This document shows positions 45,720-53,770 of a DNA stretch of 64,000 nt, one piece after another. Every line of letters starts with the position of its first letter. Positions within the stretch are counted from its first letter, which is position 1. Under the pieces are notes generated by a model. That model saw nothing but the letters and a program-made list of their open reading frames with translations. It did not search any database and was not told where the DNA came from. This DNA is from Thalassobius sp. I31.1 (GTDB lineage Bacteria; Pseudomonadota; Alphaproteobacteria; Rhodobacterales; Rhodobacteraceae). Made by a program: the position numbers and the translations under genes. The DNA is taken from NCBI RefSeq assembly GCF_003031585.1, contig NZ_PWAA01000061.1, forward strand, positions 124,001 to 188,000, in the 5' to 3' direction.

Positions 45720-46484
45720 TTAATCCCACACAGGCAGACCAGATACCGCCGCCCCGCCAATCACGATATAGGCCAGGACACGATAGCTGCGTTCATATTC
45801 AGGCCTAAAAATAGCAGCGCCCGCGACATTTGCCAGCAGATAAACCGGAGCGATCACAAGACCGATCCAGACAGCGGATGGGATCAGCTCGCCATACAGC
45901 CACAGCACGCCCAGCATCAGGATATCAGTCAGCAGCAGATACAGAAAGATATTCGCCCGCACGACAGACACAGCATGCTGGCTGGCCATATACAGCAGGA
46001 TCACCGGCGGTCCGGGAATACCTGCGACACCGGCCAGAAAACCGCCCATGCCGCCGGCCATCCAGATCATATGTTTCTTCAGATCACCGGGATAGCGCAC
46101 CTCTGAAATCAGAAGCACCAGAAGCACAAGCGTTGTGCCGGAGATAAGGTAACGAAAAATCTCAGGCGCGATCAGGGACAGAACGAACAGCCCCAGCGGC
46201 AACGTCAGCGCCATTCCCCCGACAAGACGCAGCACATCACGCGGATGACTTGCACGCCACATCTGTGGGATCAGGGGCACGGGGCCGATCAGATCCATGA
46301 TAATCAGAGTTGTCAGGGCTTCAAAAGGAGTCAGAACCTGGCCGGCAAAGGGCAGATAAATCAAGGCTGTACCGAATCCGGCAAAACCGCGGACAAGGCC
46401 CGCAAGGGCCACGCCAAAACATAGAAAAATGATCCCCTCTGCCGATGCAGCGACCAGCAGAGGGGACAGGAACTCAGGCATCAA
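45720..46484 (-). CDS. TauE/SafE family (sulfite exporter-like) transporter
   Basis: This 254-residue protein has about eight membrane helices. GVALAGLVRGFAGFGTALIYLP near the N-terminus and AGVAGIPGPPVILLYMAS in the second half are the paired glycine-rich repeats of TauE/SafE. Substrates in the family are sulfite, sulfoacetate and similar anions; none can be chosen here. It overlaps the secF end by 11 bp. Confidence 0.88.
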   Translation of the reverse strand: MMPEFLSPLLVAASAEGIIFLCFGVALAGLVRGFAGFGTALIYLPFAGQVLTPFEALTTLIIMDLIGPVPLIPQMWRASHPRDVLRLVGGMALTLPLGLFVLSLIAPEIFRYLISGTTLVLLVLLISEVRYPGDLKKHMIWMAGGMGGFLAGVAGIPGPPVILLYMASQHAVSVVRANIFLYLLLTDILMLGVLWLYGELIPSAVWIGLVIAPVYLLANVAGAAIFRPEYERSYRVLAYIVIGGAAVSGLPVWD

Positions 46485-47436
46485 TATCAGCGTATTGGCC
46501 GGAAACCTTGCGTGCGGCTTCCTTGGACCAGTCGCGCTTTACGCCCAGACGGTTCAGAATGGCCGAGGCCACGAAAACCGAACTGTATGTCCCGATGACA
46601 ACGCCCAGGATCATTGCAAAGACAAAGCCCCGGATCACATCTCCGCCCAGCACAAACAGCGAAATCAACGCGATCAGCGTGGTCACAGATGTCATCACGG
46701 TCCGCGACAGGGTTTCGTTGATGGACAGGTTCAGAACCTCATTCAACGCGCGGGTTTTATATTTGCGCAGGTTCTCACGCACCCGGTCAAAGACAACCAC
46801 GGTATCGTTCAGCGAGTAGCCGACAATCGTCAGCAGTGCCGCGATAATCGCCAGATCAAATTTGATCTGCAGCAGCGAAAACGCCCCGATGGTGATCACC
46901 ACGTCATGCACAAGTGCTGCAACTGCGCCCAGGGCAAACTGCCATTCAAACCGCAGCCAGATGTAAAACAGAACCGCCGCAATCGCCGCAACAACGGCCA
47001 GAACAGCTGTCTGCACAAGTTCGCCAGACACTTTCGGGCCAACGCTTTCCACCGCTTCAAAGCGCAGGGTTTCATCCACGCCCTGCAGGGCGTCCAGCAC
47101 CGCAGCCGTGGTTTCAGCAGCAACGGCTGCATCCTGTGCTTCAATGCGGATTTGGGTGACGTTATTTTCCGGCTTCAGCGGATCGCTCACCACCACAATT
47201 GACGTATCCCCCAGCCCCAGAGGCTGCAGTGCGGCACGGTAATCTGCGACCACCACCTCACTGTCGGCGTTGGTGCGGAAGGTCGTGCCACCCCGGAAAT
47301 CAATCCCGAAGTTCAGCCCCATCATGAGGAACAGCACAACAGAGGCCGCCATCATCACAACGGAAAAACCACCTGTCAGCGCACCGCGCGAAAAGAAATC
47401 AAAGCTGGTTTCGAAAGGAACAAGTTTAAGTCGCAT
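46474..47436 (-). CDS. secF: Protein translocase subunit SecF
   Basis: This 320-residue six-helix protein uses the proton gradient to help export. The typical NFGIDFRGGTTF is at residues ~40-55, and the C-terminal helices include VGYSLNDTVVVFDRVREN and NLSINETLSRTVMTS. It follows secD by 3 bp. Confidence 0.97.
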   Translation of the reverse strand: MRLKLVPFETSFDFFSRGALTGGFSVVMMAASVVLFLMMGLNFGIDFRGGTTFRTNADSEVVVADYRAALQPLGLGDTSIVVVSDPLKPENNVTQIRIEAQDAAVAAETTAAVLDALQGVDETLRFEAVESVGPKVSGELVQTAVLAVVAAIAAVLFYIWLRFEWQFALGAVAALVHDVVITIGAFSLLQIKFDLAIIAALLTIVGYSLNDTVVVFDRVRENLRKYKTRALNEVLNLSINETLSRTVMTSVTTLIALISLFVLGGDVIRGFVFAMILGVVIGTYSSVFVASAILNRLGVKRDWSKEAARKVSGQYADIDA

Positions 47437-47439
47437 CTC

Positions 47440-49101
47440 TTATACCTCGATCTCTTTAGGACGTTTACGTTCGAACCAGATCACCACCACAAGGCGGGTC
47501 ACAAAGATCGCGGTGAACACAGATGTGAAAATGCCAAGACCCAGGGTAATCGCAAAGCCTTTCACCGGACCAGACCCCATAAGATACAGGATCAGCGCGG
47601 TGATGAAGGTTGTGATATTGGCGTCGATAATCGCAGACAGGGCTTTTTCATAGCCCAGCTCAATCGCGCGCGCAGGGCCACGTTTCGCCTTCAGCTCTTC
47701 ACGGATACGTTCAAAGATCAGAACATTCGCATCCACGGCCATACCAATGGTCAGCACGATCCCCGCAATACCCGGCAGGGTCAGGGTTGCACCGATCAGG
47801 GACAGAAGGCCAAAGATCAGACCGACGTTGATGATCAGGGCAATATTGGCGAACATCCCGAAGGTGCCATAGGACAGAACCATAAAGACCAGAACCGCGA
47901 TAAAGGCGACGATACAGGCGATGCGCCCGGCCTCAATGCTGTCCTGACCAAGCTCTGGCCCGATAGTGCGTTCTTCCACCACGATCAATTCCGCAGGCAA
48001 TGCACCTGCACGCAGCAGCGCGGAAAGACGGATGGTTTCTTCGATTGAGAAACGGCCGGTGATGATGCCAGAGCCGCCTGCAATATGGCTTTGAATGGTT
48101 GGGGCAGAAATGACCTCACCATCCAGAACAATCGCAAAAGGTGCGCCGATATTTTCAGCGGTGTAATCACCAAACTTACGCGCACCCGCCACGTTAAAGC
48201 GGAAACTGACAGCCTGGCCGCCGTTCTGATCAACAGTCGGCTGCGCATCAATCAGTTCTTCACCAGTGACAACCGCGCCTTTTTCGACGATGTAAAATGT
48301 GCCCGGCTCATCCACGGATGGCAAAATTTCATTGCCCGGTCCAGGTGCTGTGGATCCATCAGTTGTACGACGCACAACAGGGCGGAATTCCAGTTTCGCT
48401 GTGGTGCCCAGAAGCTCTTTCAGTTCTTCCGCAGAACCAAGCCCCGGCACCTGAATCAGCACACGGTCAGAACCCTGCCGCTGAATGGTCGGTTCACGTG
48501 TGCCGACTTCATCCACACGGTTGCGCACGATTTCCAGTGTCTGGGTCATGGTGCGTTCATCCATCGCGGCTTTTTCCGCATCAGACAGGGTAATGGTTAT
48601 CACATCCCCATCACCACTGACCACCAGATCGGTTTCACCAACACCCGCCAGCGTGACAACCGGCTGCGCCAGTGTGCGCACCAGTTCCAGCGCACGCGGC
48701 ATGGCGTCTTCATTGGCGATCCGTACCTTCATGACACCGGGGGCCGCATCCAGCTGACGCACGCCACCAATCACCGCACGTTCCGTACGCAGCGTGTCGC
48801 GCACAGTCGTCCACATGCCATCGATCCGGGCAATATAGGTGTCTTCCAGCTTTACTTCTGCCAGCAGATGCACACCGCCGCGCAGATCAAGCCCGAGGTT
48901 CACAAGACCCGAAGGCAGGTAAGACGGCCAGGCGTCAATATCGGCCTGAAGTTCCGGCGTAACGGTGCCTTCTTCAATCGCGATAACCGCGTCATTGTGG
49001 CGTTCAACCGTGGTGTAAAACGCATTTGGAAGCGCCAGCCACAGACCCAGCGCACACAGCGCCCAGATCGTAACCCGCTTCCAGAGAGGGATATCAAGCA
49101 T
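47440..49101 (-). CDS. secD: Protein translocase subunit SecD
   Basis: This 553-residue partner of SecF has GLDLRGGVHLLAEV at residues ~65-80, the large periplasmic domain, and GMAVDANVLIFERIREELK in the C-terminal membrane part. I prefer the ATG at 49101 over an in-frame TTG at 49107. It lies about 70 bp downstream of yajC. Confidence 0.97.
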   Translation of the reverse strand: MLDIPLWKRVTIWALCALGLWLALPNAFYTTVERHNDAVIAIEEGTVTPELQADIDAWPSYLPSGLVNLGLDLRGGVHLLAEVKLEDTYIARIDGMWTTVRDTLRTERAVIGGVRQLDAAPGVMKVRIANEDAMPRALELVRTLAQPVVTLAGVGETDLVVSGDGDVITITLSDAEKAAMDERTMTQTLEIVRNRVDEVGTREPTIQRQGSDRVLIQVPGLGSAEELKELLGTTAKLEFRPVVRRTTDGSTAPGPGNEILPSVDEPGTFYIVEKGAVVTGEELIDAQPTVDQNGGQAVSFRFNVAGARKFGDYTAENIGAPFAIVLDGEVISAPTIQSHIAGGSGIITGRFSIEETIRLSALLRAGALPAELIVVEERTIGPELGQDSIEAGRIACIVAFIAVLVFMVLSYGTFGMFANIALIINVGLIFGLLSLIGATLTLPGIAGIVLTIGMAVDANVLIFERIREELKAKRGPARAIELGYEKALSAIIDANITTFITALILYLMGSGPVKGFAITLGLGIFTSVFTAIFVTRLVVVIWFERKRPKEIEV

Positions 49102-49172
49102 TCGCAAAAATCCGTTTGTGATAAGAAATTAAGGGGAACCTCAAGGCTCCCCTGTAACATATTAATCTTGCT

Positions 49173-49454
49173 TTATTTCGCCGGATCAGTCTTGGCAACA
49201 ACTGTCGCGATTGTCGCCTGAACCACGCGTACTTTCACGCCTTCGCCCAGATCAACAACAACTTCGTTTTCGCCTTCTTTCACTTTGTCGACCTTGCCGA
49301 TCAGACCCCCCTGGGTCACAACCTGGTCCCCACGACGCAGGGAGGACACCATATCCTGATGTTCTTTCATCTTCTTCTGCTGCGGACGGATCAGCAGGAA
49401 ATAGAAGATCCCAACAAGGGCCAGCGGGAAGATAAGCTGGGTCATGTTTTCCAT
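49173..49454 (-). CDS. yajC: Preprotein translocase subunit YajC
   Basis: This 93-residue protein has one N-terminal helix (LIFPLALVGIFYFLLIRPQQKK) and a soluble domain (LRRGDQVVTQGGLIGKVDKV). The yajC-secD-secF order is standard. It is the first gene of its operon, with a long gap upstream. Confidence 0.97.
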   Translation of the reverse strand: MENMTQLIFPLALVGIFYFLLIRPQQKKMKEHQDMVSSLRRGDQVVTQGGLIGKVDKVKEGENEVVVDLGEGVKVRVVQATIATVVAKTDPAK

Positions 49455-49947
49455 AGGTTTTCTCTCTCTGTTCGCCGGGTTGCCCGGCTAAGTTTTAACG
49501 TTGCCGCGCACATTATATGTGATCCCCGCCTCTGACAAGCAAGGGGATCGCAGATGACCAGACGGAAGAAACTGAAGTTCATATAAAAACGGATAATATT
49601 CTTGTTGGAACTCCGCACTTACAGGGCGAAAAATCGTGGTGGACGCGCCTTACCTGCGCCAGAACCGCCGCGGAAAGCAGGCCCGACAGATAATCGACAT
49701 CATGTTGATTGATACATAGGCGATCCCGGACGCTGTCCCACTAAACGGTTTTCATGCCCTCTCTGACAGCGGCGTTCCCTATAAAGTATTGGGGTCGCCT
49801 CTGAATAAAACGACTTAAATGCCGACCAGTTTCACGTCCCCTTGTGCCCTGTGACACATATCTGGCGCCCGGTTTCAGCTAGTTAAAGGAACCGATGGGC
49901 AGATGCGCTGTCCAGGGGAAGATAAGCACATTAAGGGAGAATTTATT
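49455..49947. other. Divergent region upstream of yajC and the peptide cluster
   Basis: About 490 bp that must hold the minus-strand yajC promoter and the plus-strand promoter of the peptide cluster. A TATAAA at 49784-49789 has no good -35 partner. GGAACC near 49889 recalls an ECF sigma -35 box but lacks a matching -10. I see no gene here. Confidence 0.45.
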
Positions 49948-50190
49948 ATGTGTGTAAGCGTAGCATTTACAGCCGGCTGTACGTTTGGAAGCATTGAAGA
50001 AGCTTCAAAAGCGGCGGCGGCCAATCCAGTGACTGTTGCTGACAACTGCGTCAGCGTCCTGTTCACCGCCGGGTGTAGCTTTGGGACTGTCGCCGAAGCA
50101 CAGGCAGCGGCACAACCACACCTGGATGCAATTGCGGCAAGCGCAGACAACTGTGGGAACGTATTGTTCACGGCTGTTTGTACCGTCTGA
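49948..50190 (+). CDS. Tandem-repeat Cys/Thr/Ser precursor peptide (lanthipeptide-like)
   Basis: This 80-residue peptide has three imperfect units starting at Cys2, Cys34 and Cys69. Each unit has the pattern C-x2-V-x-F-T-A-x-C-[T/S], so two Cys and two Thr/Ser are invariant. Two similar helical, Ala-rich spacers (GSIEEASKAAAANP and GTVAEAQAAAQP), each ending ADN, separate the units. There is no separate leader: the first unit starts at residue 2. AGGGAG 8 nt before the ATG at 49948 decides the start; a further ATG at 49903 has poor spacing. It lies directly upstream of kinase, HopA1-like and LanC-like genes, so it is the likely substrate. Function is inferred. Confidence 0.8.
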   Translation: MCVSVAFTAGCTFGSIEEASKAAAANPVTVADNCVSVLFTAGCSFGTVAEAQAAAQPHLDAIAASADNCGNVLFTAVCTV

Positions 50191-50198
50191 TCAACACA

Positions 50199-50233
50199 AA
50201 GAGCAGCGGCACCTGTTGCTGCTCTTCTTTTTC
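50199..50233 (+). terminator. Attenuator-like hairpin between precursor and synthase genes
   Basis: A perfect 9-bp stem AAGAGCAGC (50199-50207) with GCTGCTCTT (50218-50226) and a 10-nt loop is followed by CTTTTTC. Partial termination here would make much more precursor message than enzyme message, a usual design in peptide natural-product operons. Confidence 0.8.
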
Positions 50234-50254
50234 ATTCCTTCTGCCGAGGCCCCA

Positions 50255-51346
50255 ATGGAACCTGTTGCACGCAATATCCTGCAGAATCTGTCAGATCTGA
50301 AGCTGATCACGAACCGCGATATTGTGAATGGTTCGACAACCATTGTCGCAGGCCGTCAACGCAATCGTTTCTTCGCGGTAAAGCAACTGACCGGCCCCTC
50401 TTTCTTTATCAAGCAGGCCCATGAAGCAGAGGCCGGAACAGTTGAATCAATCGCGCTGGAAGCCGGGATTTATCAGGCTGTATCCGCCAACCATGCATTC
50501 AGAAATCTGCGTCACCTCATGCCCCGGTTGCTGCATTTTGACGCGAAGACATCGACGCTGACGTTGGAACTGATCAAAGATGCGATCGACATTGGCAATC
50601 ATGCACGTCAACAAAAAGAGATACACCCGGACCATGCCAGAAGCACCGGTGAGATTGCTGCGAACTTCCATTCTGTCGCCCGCAGGGATGTGGATGCGCT
50701 ACAGTTAAGTTTTGACGGGAAACCTCATTGGATCTTTTGTCTGGATCAGGATCCCAGCCCCCTGCCCTCACTGCGCGGTCGCAGTAAAGCAAGCCCGGCA
50801 ATCATTGACCTGATCCGCGACCAACCCGACCTGAAGGCCTGCCTTGCGCGTTGCCGAAAGAACATAGCTGAAACCTGTCTGATCCATGGGGATTTCAAAT
50901 GGGAAAACTTCCTGATCACATCGGCAGGCGGTCGAAACAGATTGAAACTGATCGACTGGGAAAGGACGAACATCGGTGATCCGGCATGGGACGTAGGCTG
51001 TGGCCTTGCCGCGTTTTTCATTCATCAGATCTTACAGCCCAATGCCGATCAGAATGCGAAGTATGACCTGAAGGCTTCGACCTTCATCAATGGGATGAAT
51101 GCATTCTGGACAGGGTATGTCACCACGCGAAACTACAGCAATGCTGCCATGGAGGTTTTCAGAGAACACTGCCTGGATATGGCTGCCGCGCGTATGTTGG
51201 TTGCCGCCTATGAACATTGTTACGCACAGGATCAGATACCGGCAGCTGCACTCGAATTTATCGAAATATCACAACAGCTCAGCCAGCCTGACAAACGCCA
51301 GGAATGGGCCCGGGGGTTGTCAGGTGCGACAAAGGCAGCGGCATGA
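50255..51346 (+). CDS. APH-type kinase, likely peptide Ser/Thr kinase of the lanthipeptide system
   Basis: This 363-residue protein has the aminoglycoside-phosphotransferase fold. The N-lobe lysine is in PSFFIKQAHE. The catalytic loop CLIHGDFKWENFL gives His211, Asp213 and Asn218, and the metal-binding Asp234 is in LIDWERTNIGDPAWDVG. In class V lanthipeptide and thioamitide pathways a stand-alone kinase of this fold phosphorylates Ser/Thr of the precursor. The next gene is HopA1-like, as there. The ATG at 50255 follows CGAGG; the longer open frame overlaps the precursor gene. The end overlaps the next start (ATGA). An antibiotic-resistance role is less likely given the neighbours. Confidence 0.85.
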   Translation: MEPVARNILQNLSDLKLITNRDIVNGSTTIVAGRQRNRFFAVKQLTGPSFFIKQAHEAEAGTVESIALEAGIYQAVSANHAFRNLRHLMPRLLHFDAKTSTLTLELIKDAIDIGNHARQQKEIHPDHARSTGEIAANFHSVARRDVDALQLSFDGKPHWIFCLDQDPSPLPSLRGRSKASPAIIDLIRDQPDLKACLARCRKNIAETCLIHGDFKWENFLITSAGGRNRLKLIDWERTNIGDPAWDVGCGLAAFFIHQILQPNADQNAKYDLKASTFINGMNAFWTGYVTTRNYSNAAMEVFREHCLDMAAARMLVAAYEHCYAQDQIPAAALEFIEISQQLSQPDKRQEWARGLSGATKAAA

Positions 51347-52332
51347 AACAACGTCTTCAGACTTTCGTTTCAGAAATCCATATTCCTGAAGACGGGTTCC
51401 TTCATTTTCGGGGTCAGCCCATCCAGGCCTCTGCACCCCCCGAAGCAGACGCTCTGACCCAAATGACAGAATTTGTTTATAAATATCTCTACACCCATCC
51501 ATCCGGTGTGATCAAAGACGCCTTTCGCGCAACAGCCCCCGATGCCAGGCTGATCGAAGACCTGAAGAAGGCGAACACCACCCGTTACGACATACAACAG
51601 GGCTGGATTGTGCGCACGCCGCTGACAGATGGATCCGTCGTTGCAGAACGTGCCGGGATCGTTCGTAAATTCATGCCCGGGCAATTTCTTGTGGAAAAAG
51701 ATTCATTGCCGATCCACACCGGTTCACAACTGACCGTGACCCATCTGGCGGGATCCATGAATATGCAGCCCGGATTTTTCCACATGTTTGGCCAGGAACA
51801 GTTGGATATGGCTGAACAACAGCGCATGGTCCGGATTTATTTTAATCTGCTTGCACCCGACACAGCTGCATCCGCTGCACATCTGCTGACCAGGGCACTG
51901 AATACATATAAAATCCCGTTCATCTATAAAACTGCCACACGTTTAACTGATTTTTCCCGTTCAGACACCGCCATTTTATACCTTTCACAACGGTTCTTCA
52001 GGATTTTTCACCTTATTCTCACACATATCCTGGAACCACTTCGCCCTGTTCTGGCCACTGAGATTCCCATGTTCACCCGACCCCTGGGACCTGGCATTGG
52101 CTTCGCAGAAGACCCTGACGGAGAAATCAGTTTCGGCGCCGCCCGCAGCAAAATTGTTGCACAAGCCATTTTAAGCAGTCGATGCAGCACCGGGACAGAT
52201 GTTGAACGTTTCTGGTCCGATTTTTGCCAGATCTGCGATGCCCGGAACCTTGATCCGGACGCTTTGCACCTGAACCCCGGTTCGACAGATGCGCTTTATT
52301 TTCCACCTGCATCACCGGAGATTGCCGCATGA
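51343..52332 (+). CDS. HopA1-family protein, likely phospho-Ser/Thr lyase
   Basis: This 329-residue protein has features of the HopA1 family: an N-terminal FVYKYLYTHPSG, a middle KIPFIYKTATRLTDFSRSDTAILYL, and IPMFTRPLGPGIGFAEDPDG followed by EISFGAARSK. HopA1-like proteins pair with APH-type kinases in class V lanthipeptide and thioamitide pathways and are thought to carry out phosphate elimination. Both ends overlap neighbours by ATGA. The exact catalytic residues cannot be proved by reading. Confidence 0.82.
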   Translation: MKQRLQTFVSEIHIPEDGFLHFRGQPIQASAPPEADALTQMTEFVYKYLYTHPSGVIKDAFRATAPDARLIEDLKKANTTRYDIQQGWIVRTPLTDGSVVAERAGIVRKFMPGQFLVEKDSLPIHTGSQLTVTHLAGSMNMQPGFFHMFGQEQLDMAEQQRMVRIYFNLLAPDTAASAAHLLTRALNTYKIPFIYKTATRLTDFSRSDTAILYLSQRFFRIFHLILTHILEPLRPVLATEIPMFTRPLGPGIGFAEDPDGEISFGAARSKIVAQAILSSRCSTGTDVERFWSDFCQICDARNLDPDALHLNPGSTDALYFPPASPEIAA

Positions 52333-53615
52333 AAGACGCTGATATCCTGAACGCAGCCCGGACCATCGGAATGCTTCTGGCGCGGGACGCGATCTGGGAT
52401 GGCGAACGCTGCAATTGGCTTGGCCCCGTCAATGATGTGTTTTTTGGCAAAATGCTGGCCGGATACGGCACCCTGGGCCCGGGCTTATATGACGGCACAG
52501 CGGGGATTGCATTGTTCCTTGCTGAATTAGGCCATCTCACAGACGATCCTGTGATCCGCGCCACAGCGATTGGTGCCATTAAACATTCCGTTTCACGCTT
52601 TCAGGACTGCCCGGAAACAATTTCACTGTCTTTCTACACCGGTCACACAGGTATCGGATACGCCGCAGTCAGGATCGGGCAGCTTTGTAATCAACCGCAC
52701 CTTCTGCACAGTGGAATATCGATCCTGAAGAACACGCTTCACAGCGATACATCCGGCAAATCGGTGTTGGATGTGATGCTGGGAGTTGCGGCATCTATTC
52801 CCGCTATTCTTTCACTGTCTGATGTTTTCGATAAAGACGAGATTGAAGAACCCCTTTTGACCTGGGGCAGGAAAGTTCTTCAGCTGGGGCAGACATCAGA
52901 TGCCGGGCTTTCCTGGGACACAAGTGCAGAAATGAAACAGAATGCAGGCGACGCGGATTGGCTGCAATCTGATCTGGAAACCCGTCCCAATCTGCTTGGA
53001 TACGGGCACGGCGCCGGTGGTATCGGGCTTGCCTTGCTGGAACTTGGCACAGCTTTTGATGCACAGGGCATGACGGATGCAGGTCTGCAGGCTTTCAAAT
53101 ATGAAGATCATTGGTTTGATGAGGATCGACAATGTTGGCCGGATCTGCGGTATCACAACGATCCCACGGCAAAGGGCCAGACTGAGGTCGCCTGGTGCCA
53201 TGGTGCAACCGGTATCGGCCTTGCCCGTTTCAGAGCCTACGAACTGACAAGAGATCAACAGTTTTTGCATGATGCGCATAAGGCAACCCAACTGACCCGC
53301 AACGCCCTTGCTACGCGTTTAACGCCCACAACCAACCTGTGCCTCTGCCATGGCGTTGGCAGTGATCTGGAACTGATCCTGCGCGCACGGGACACCGGGC
53401 CTGTCGATGACCGGGATTTAATCGGAAAGACGCTTGGTTTCATCTCTGAAGGCTTTCTTCAAACCCATCATCCTTTGCCATATGGCGGCGGTGAACGCCA
53501 TCAGCCCCCCGGATTGATGACCGGAATGGCAGGTACGGGATATGCGTTTCTGCGCAGCCTCACGACGCAAAATTCGGCCCCGCCCTCGCTGCTATGTGTC
53601 GGGTCAAAAGCCTGA
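52329..53615 (+). CDS. LanC-type lanthionine cyclase
   Basis: This 428-residue protein has the repeated glycine motifs of the LanC toroid (LYDGTAGIALFLAELG; YTGHTGIGYAAVRIG; GYGHGAGGIGLALLELG; MTGMAGTGYAFL). The zinc ligands are present: Cys290 in AWCHGATG, and Cys340 and His341 in CLCHGVGS; His227 in GYGHG is the usual active-site His. It should add Cys thiols to dehydrated Ser/Thr. It has no kinase or lyase domain of its own, and the two preceding genes supply these. It starts inside the HopA1 stop (ATGA). Confidence 0.9.
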   Translation: MKDADILNAARTIGMLLARDAIWDGERCNWLGPVNDVFFGKMLAGYGTLGPGLYDGTAGIALFLAELGHLTDDPVIRATAIGAIKHSVSRFQDCPETISLSFYTGHTGIGYAAVRIGQLCNQPHLLHSGISILKNTLHSDTSGKSVLDVMLGVAASIPAILSLSDVFDKDEIEEPLLTWGRKVLQLGQTSDAGLSWDTSAEMKQNAGDADWLQSDLETRPNLLGYGHGAGGIGLALLELGTAFDAQGMTDAGLQAFKYEDHWFDEDRQCWPDLRYHNDPTAKGQTEVAWCHGATGIGLARFRAYELTRDQQFLHDAHKATQLTRNALATRLTPTTNLCLCHGVGSDLELILRARDTGPVDDRDLIGKTLGFISEGFLQTHHPLPYGGGERHQPPGLMTGMAGTGYAFLRSLTTQNSAPPSLLCVGSKA

Positions 53616-53770
53616 TCCATACTTTCAGAATACTATTGCTCTGTGCGCTTGATCACAGAAAATTAGTTTCTTTTGCCAAATAGTAACGGCGAACACCCAC
53701 AGCTACATAGCCCAACATTCATATCGATCCTGAAATTATGTTGGCGCTTTTTTCGCCAAGGAGAACAAGA

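Noticed and set aside
48085..49221. Plus-strand open frame of 378 codons
   Set aside because: It is antisense to secD with typical shadow composition.
49889..49916. ECF-sigma-like promoter (GGAACC then GTCC) upstream of the peptide gene
   Set aside because: The -10 part does not fit the EcfG-type GTT consensus, and it would start inside the ribosome-site region.
49875..50171. Minus-strand open frame opposite the precursor gene
   Set aside because: It is antisense to the repeat peptide, has no ribosome site, and only mirrors the repeats.
50255..51346. Kinase as an aminoglycoside-resistance gene
   Set aside because: The fold is shared, but coupling to HopA1-like and LanC-like genes and to a Cys/Thr peptide gives a better explanation.
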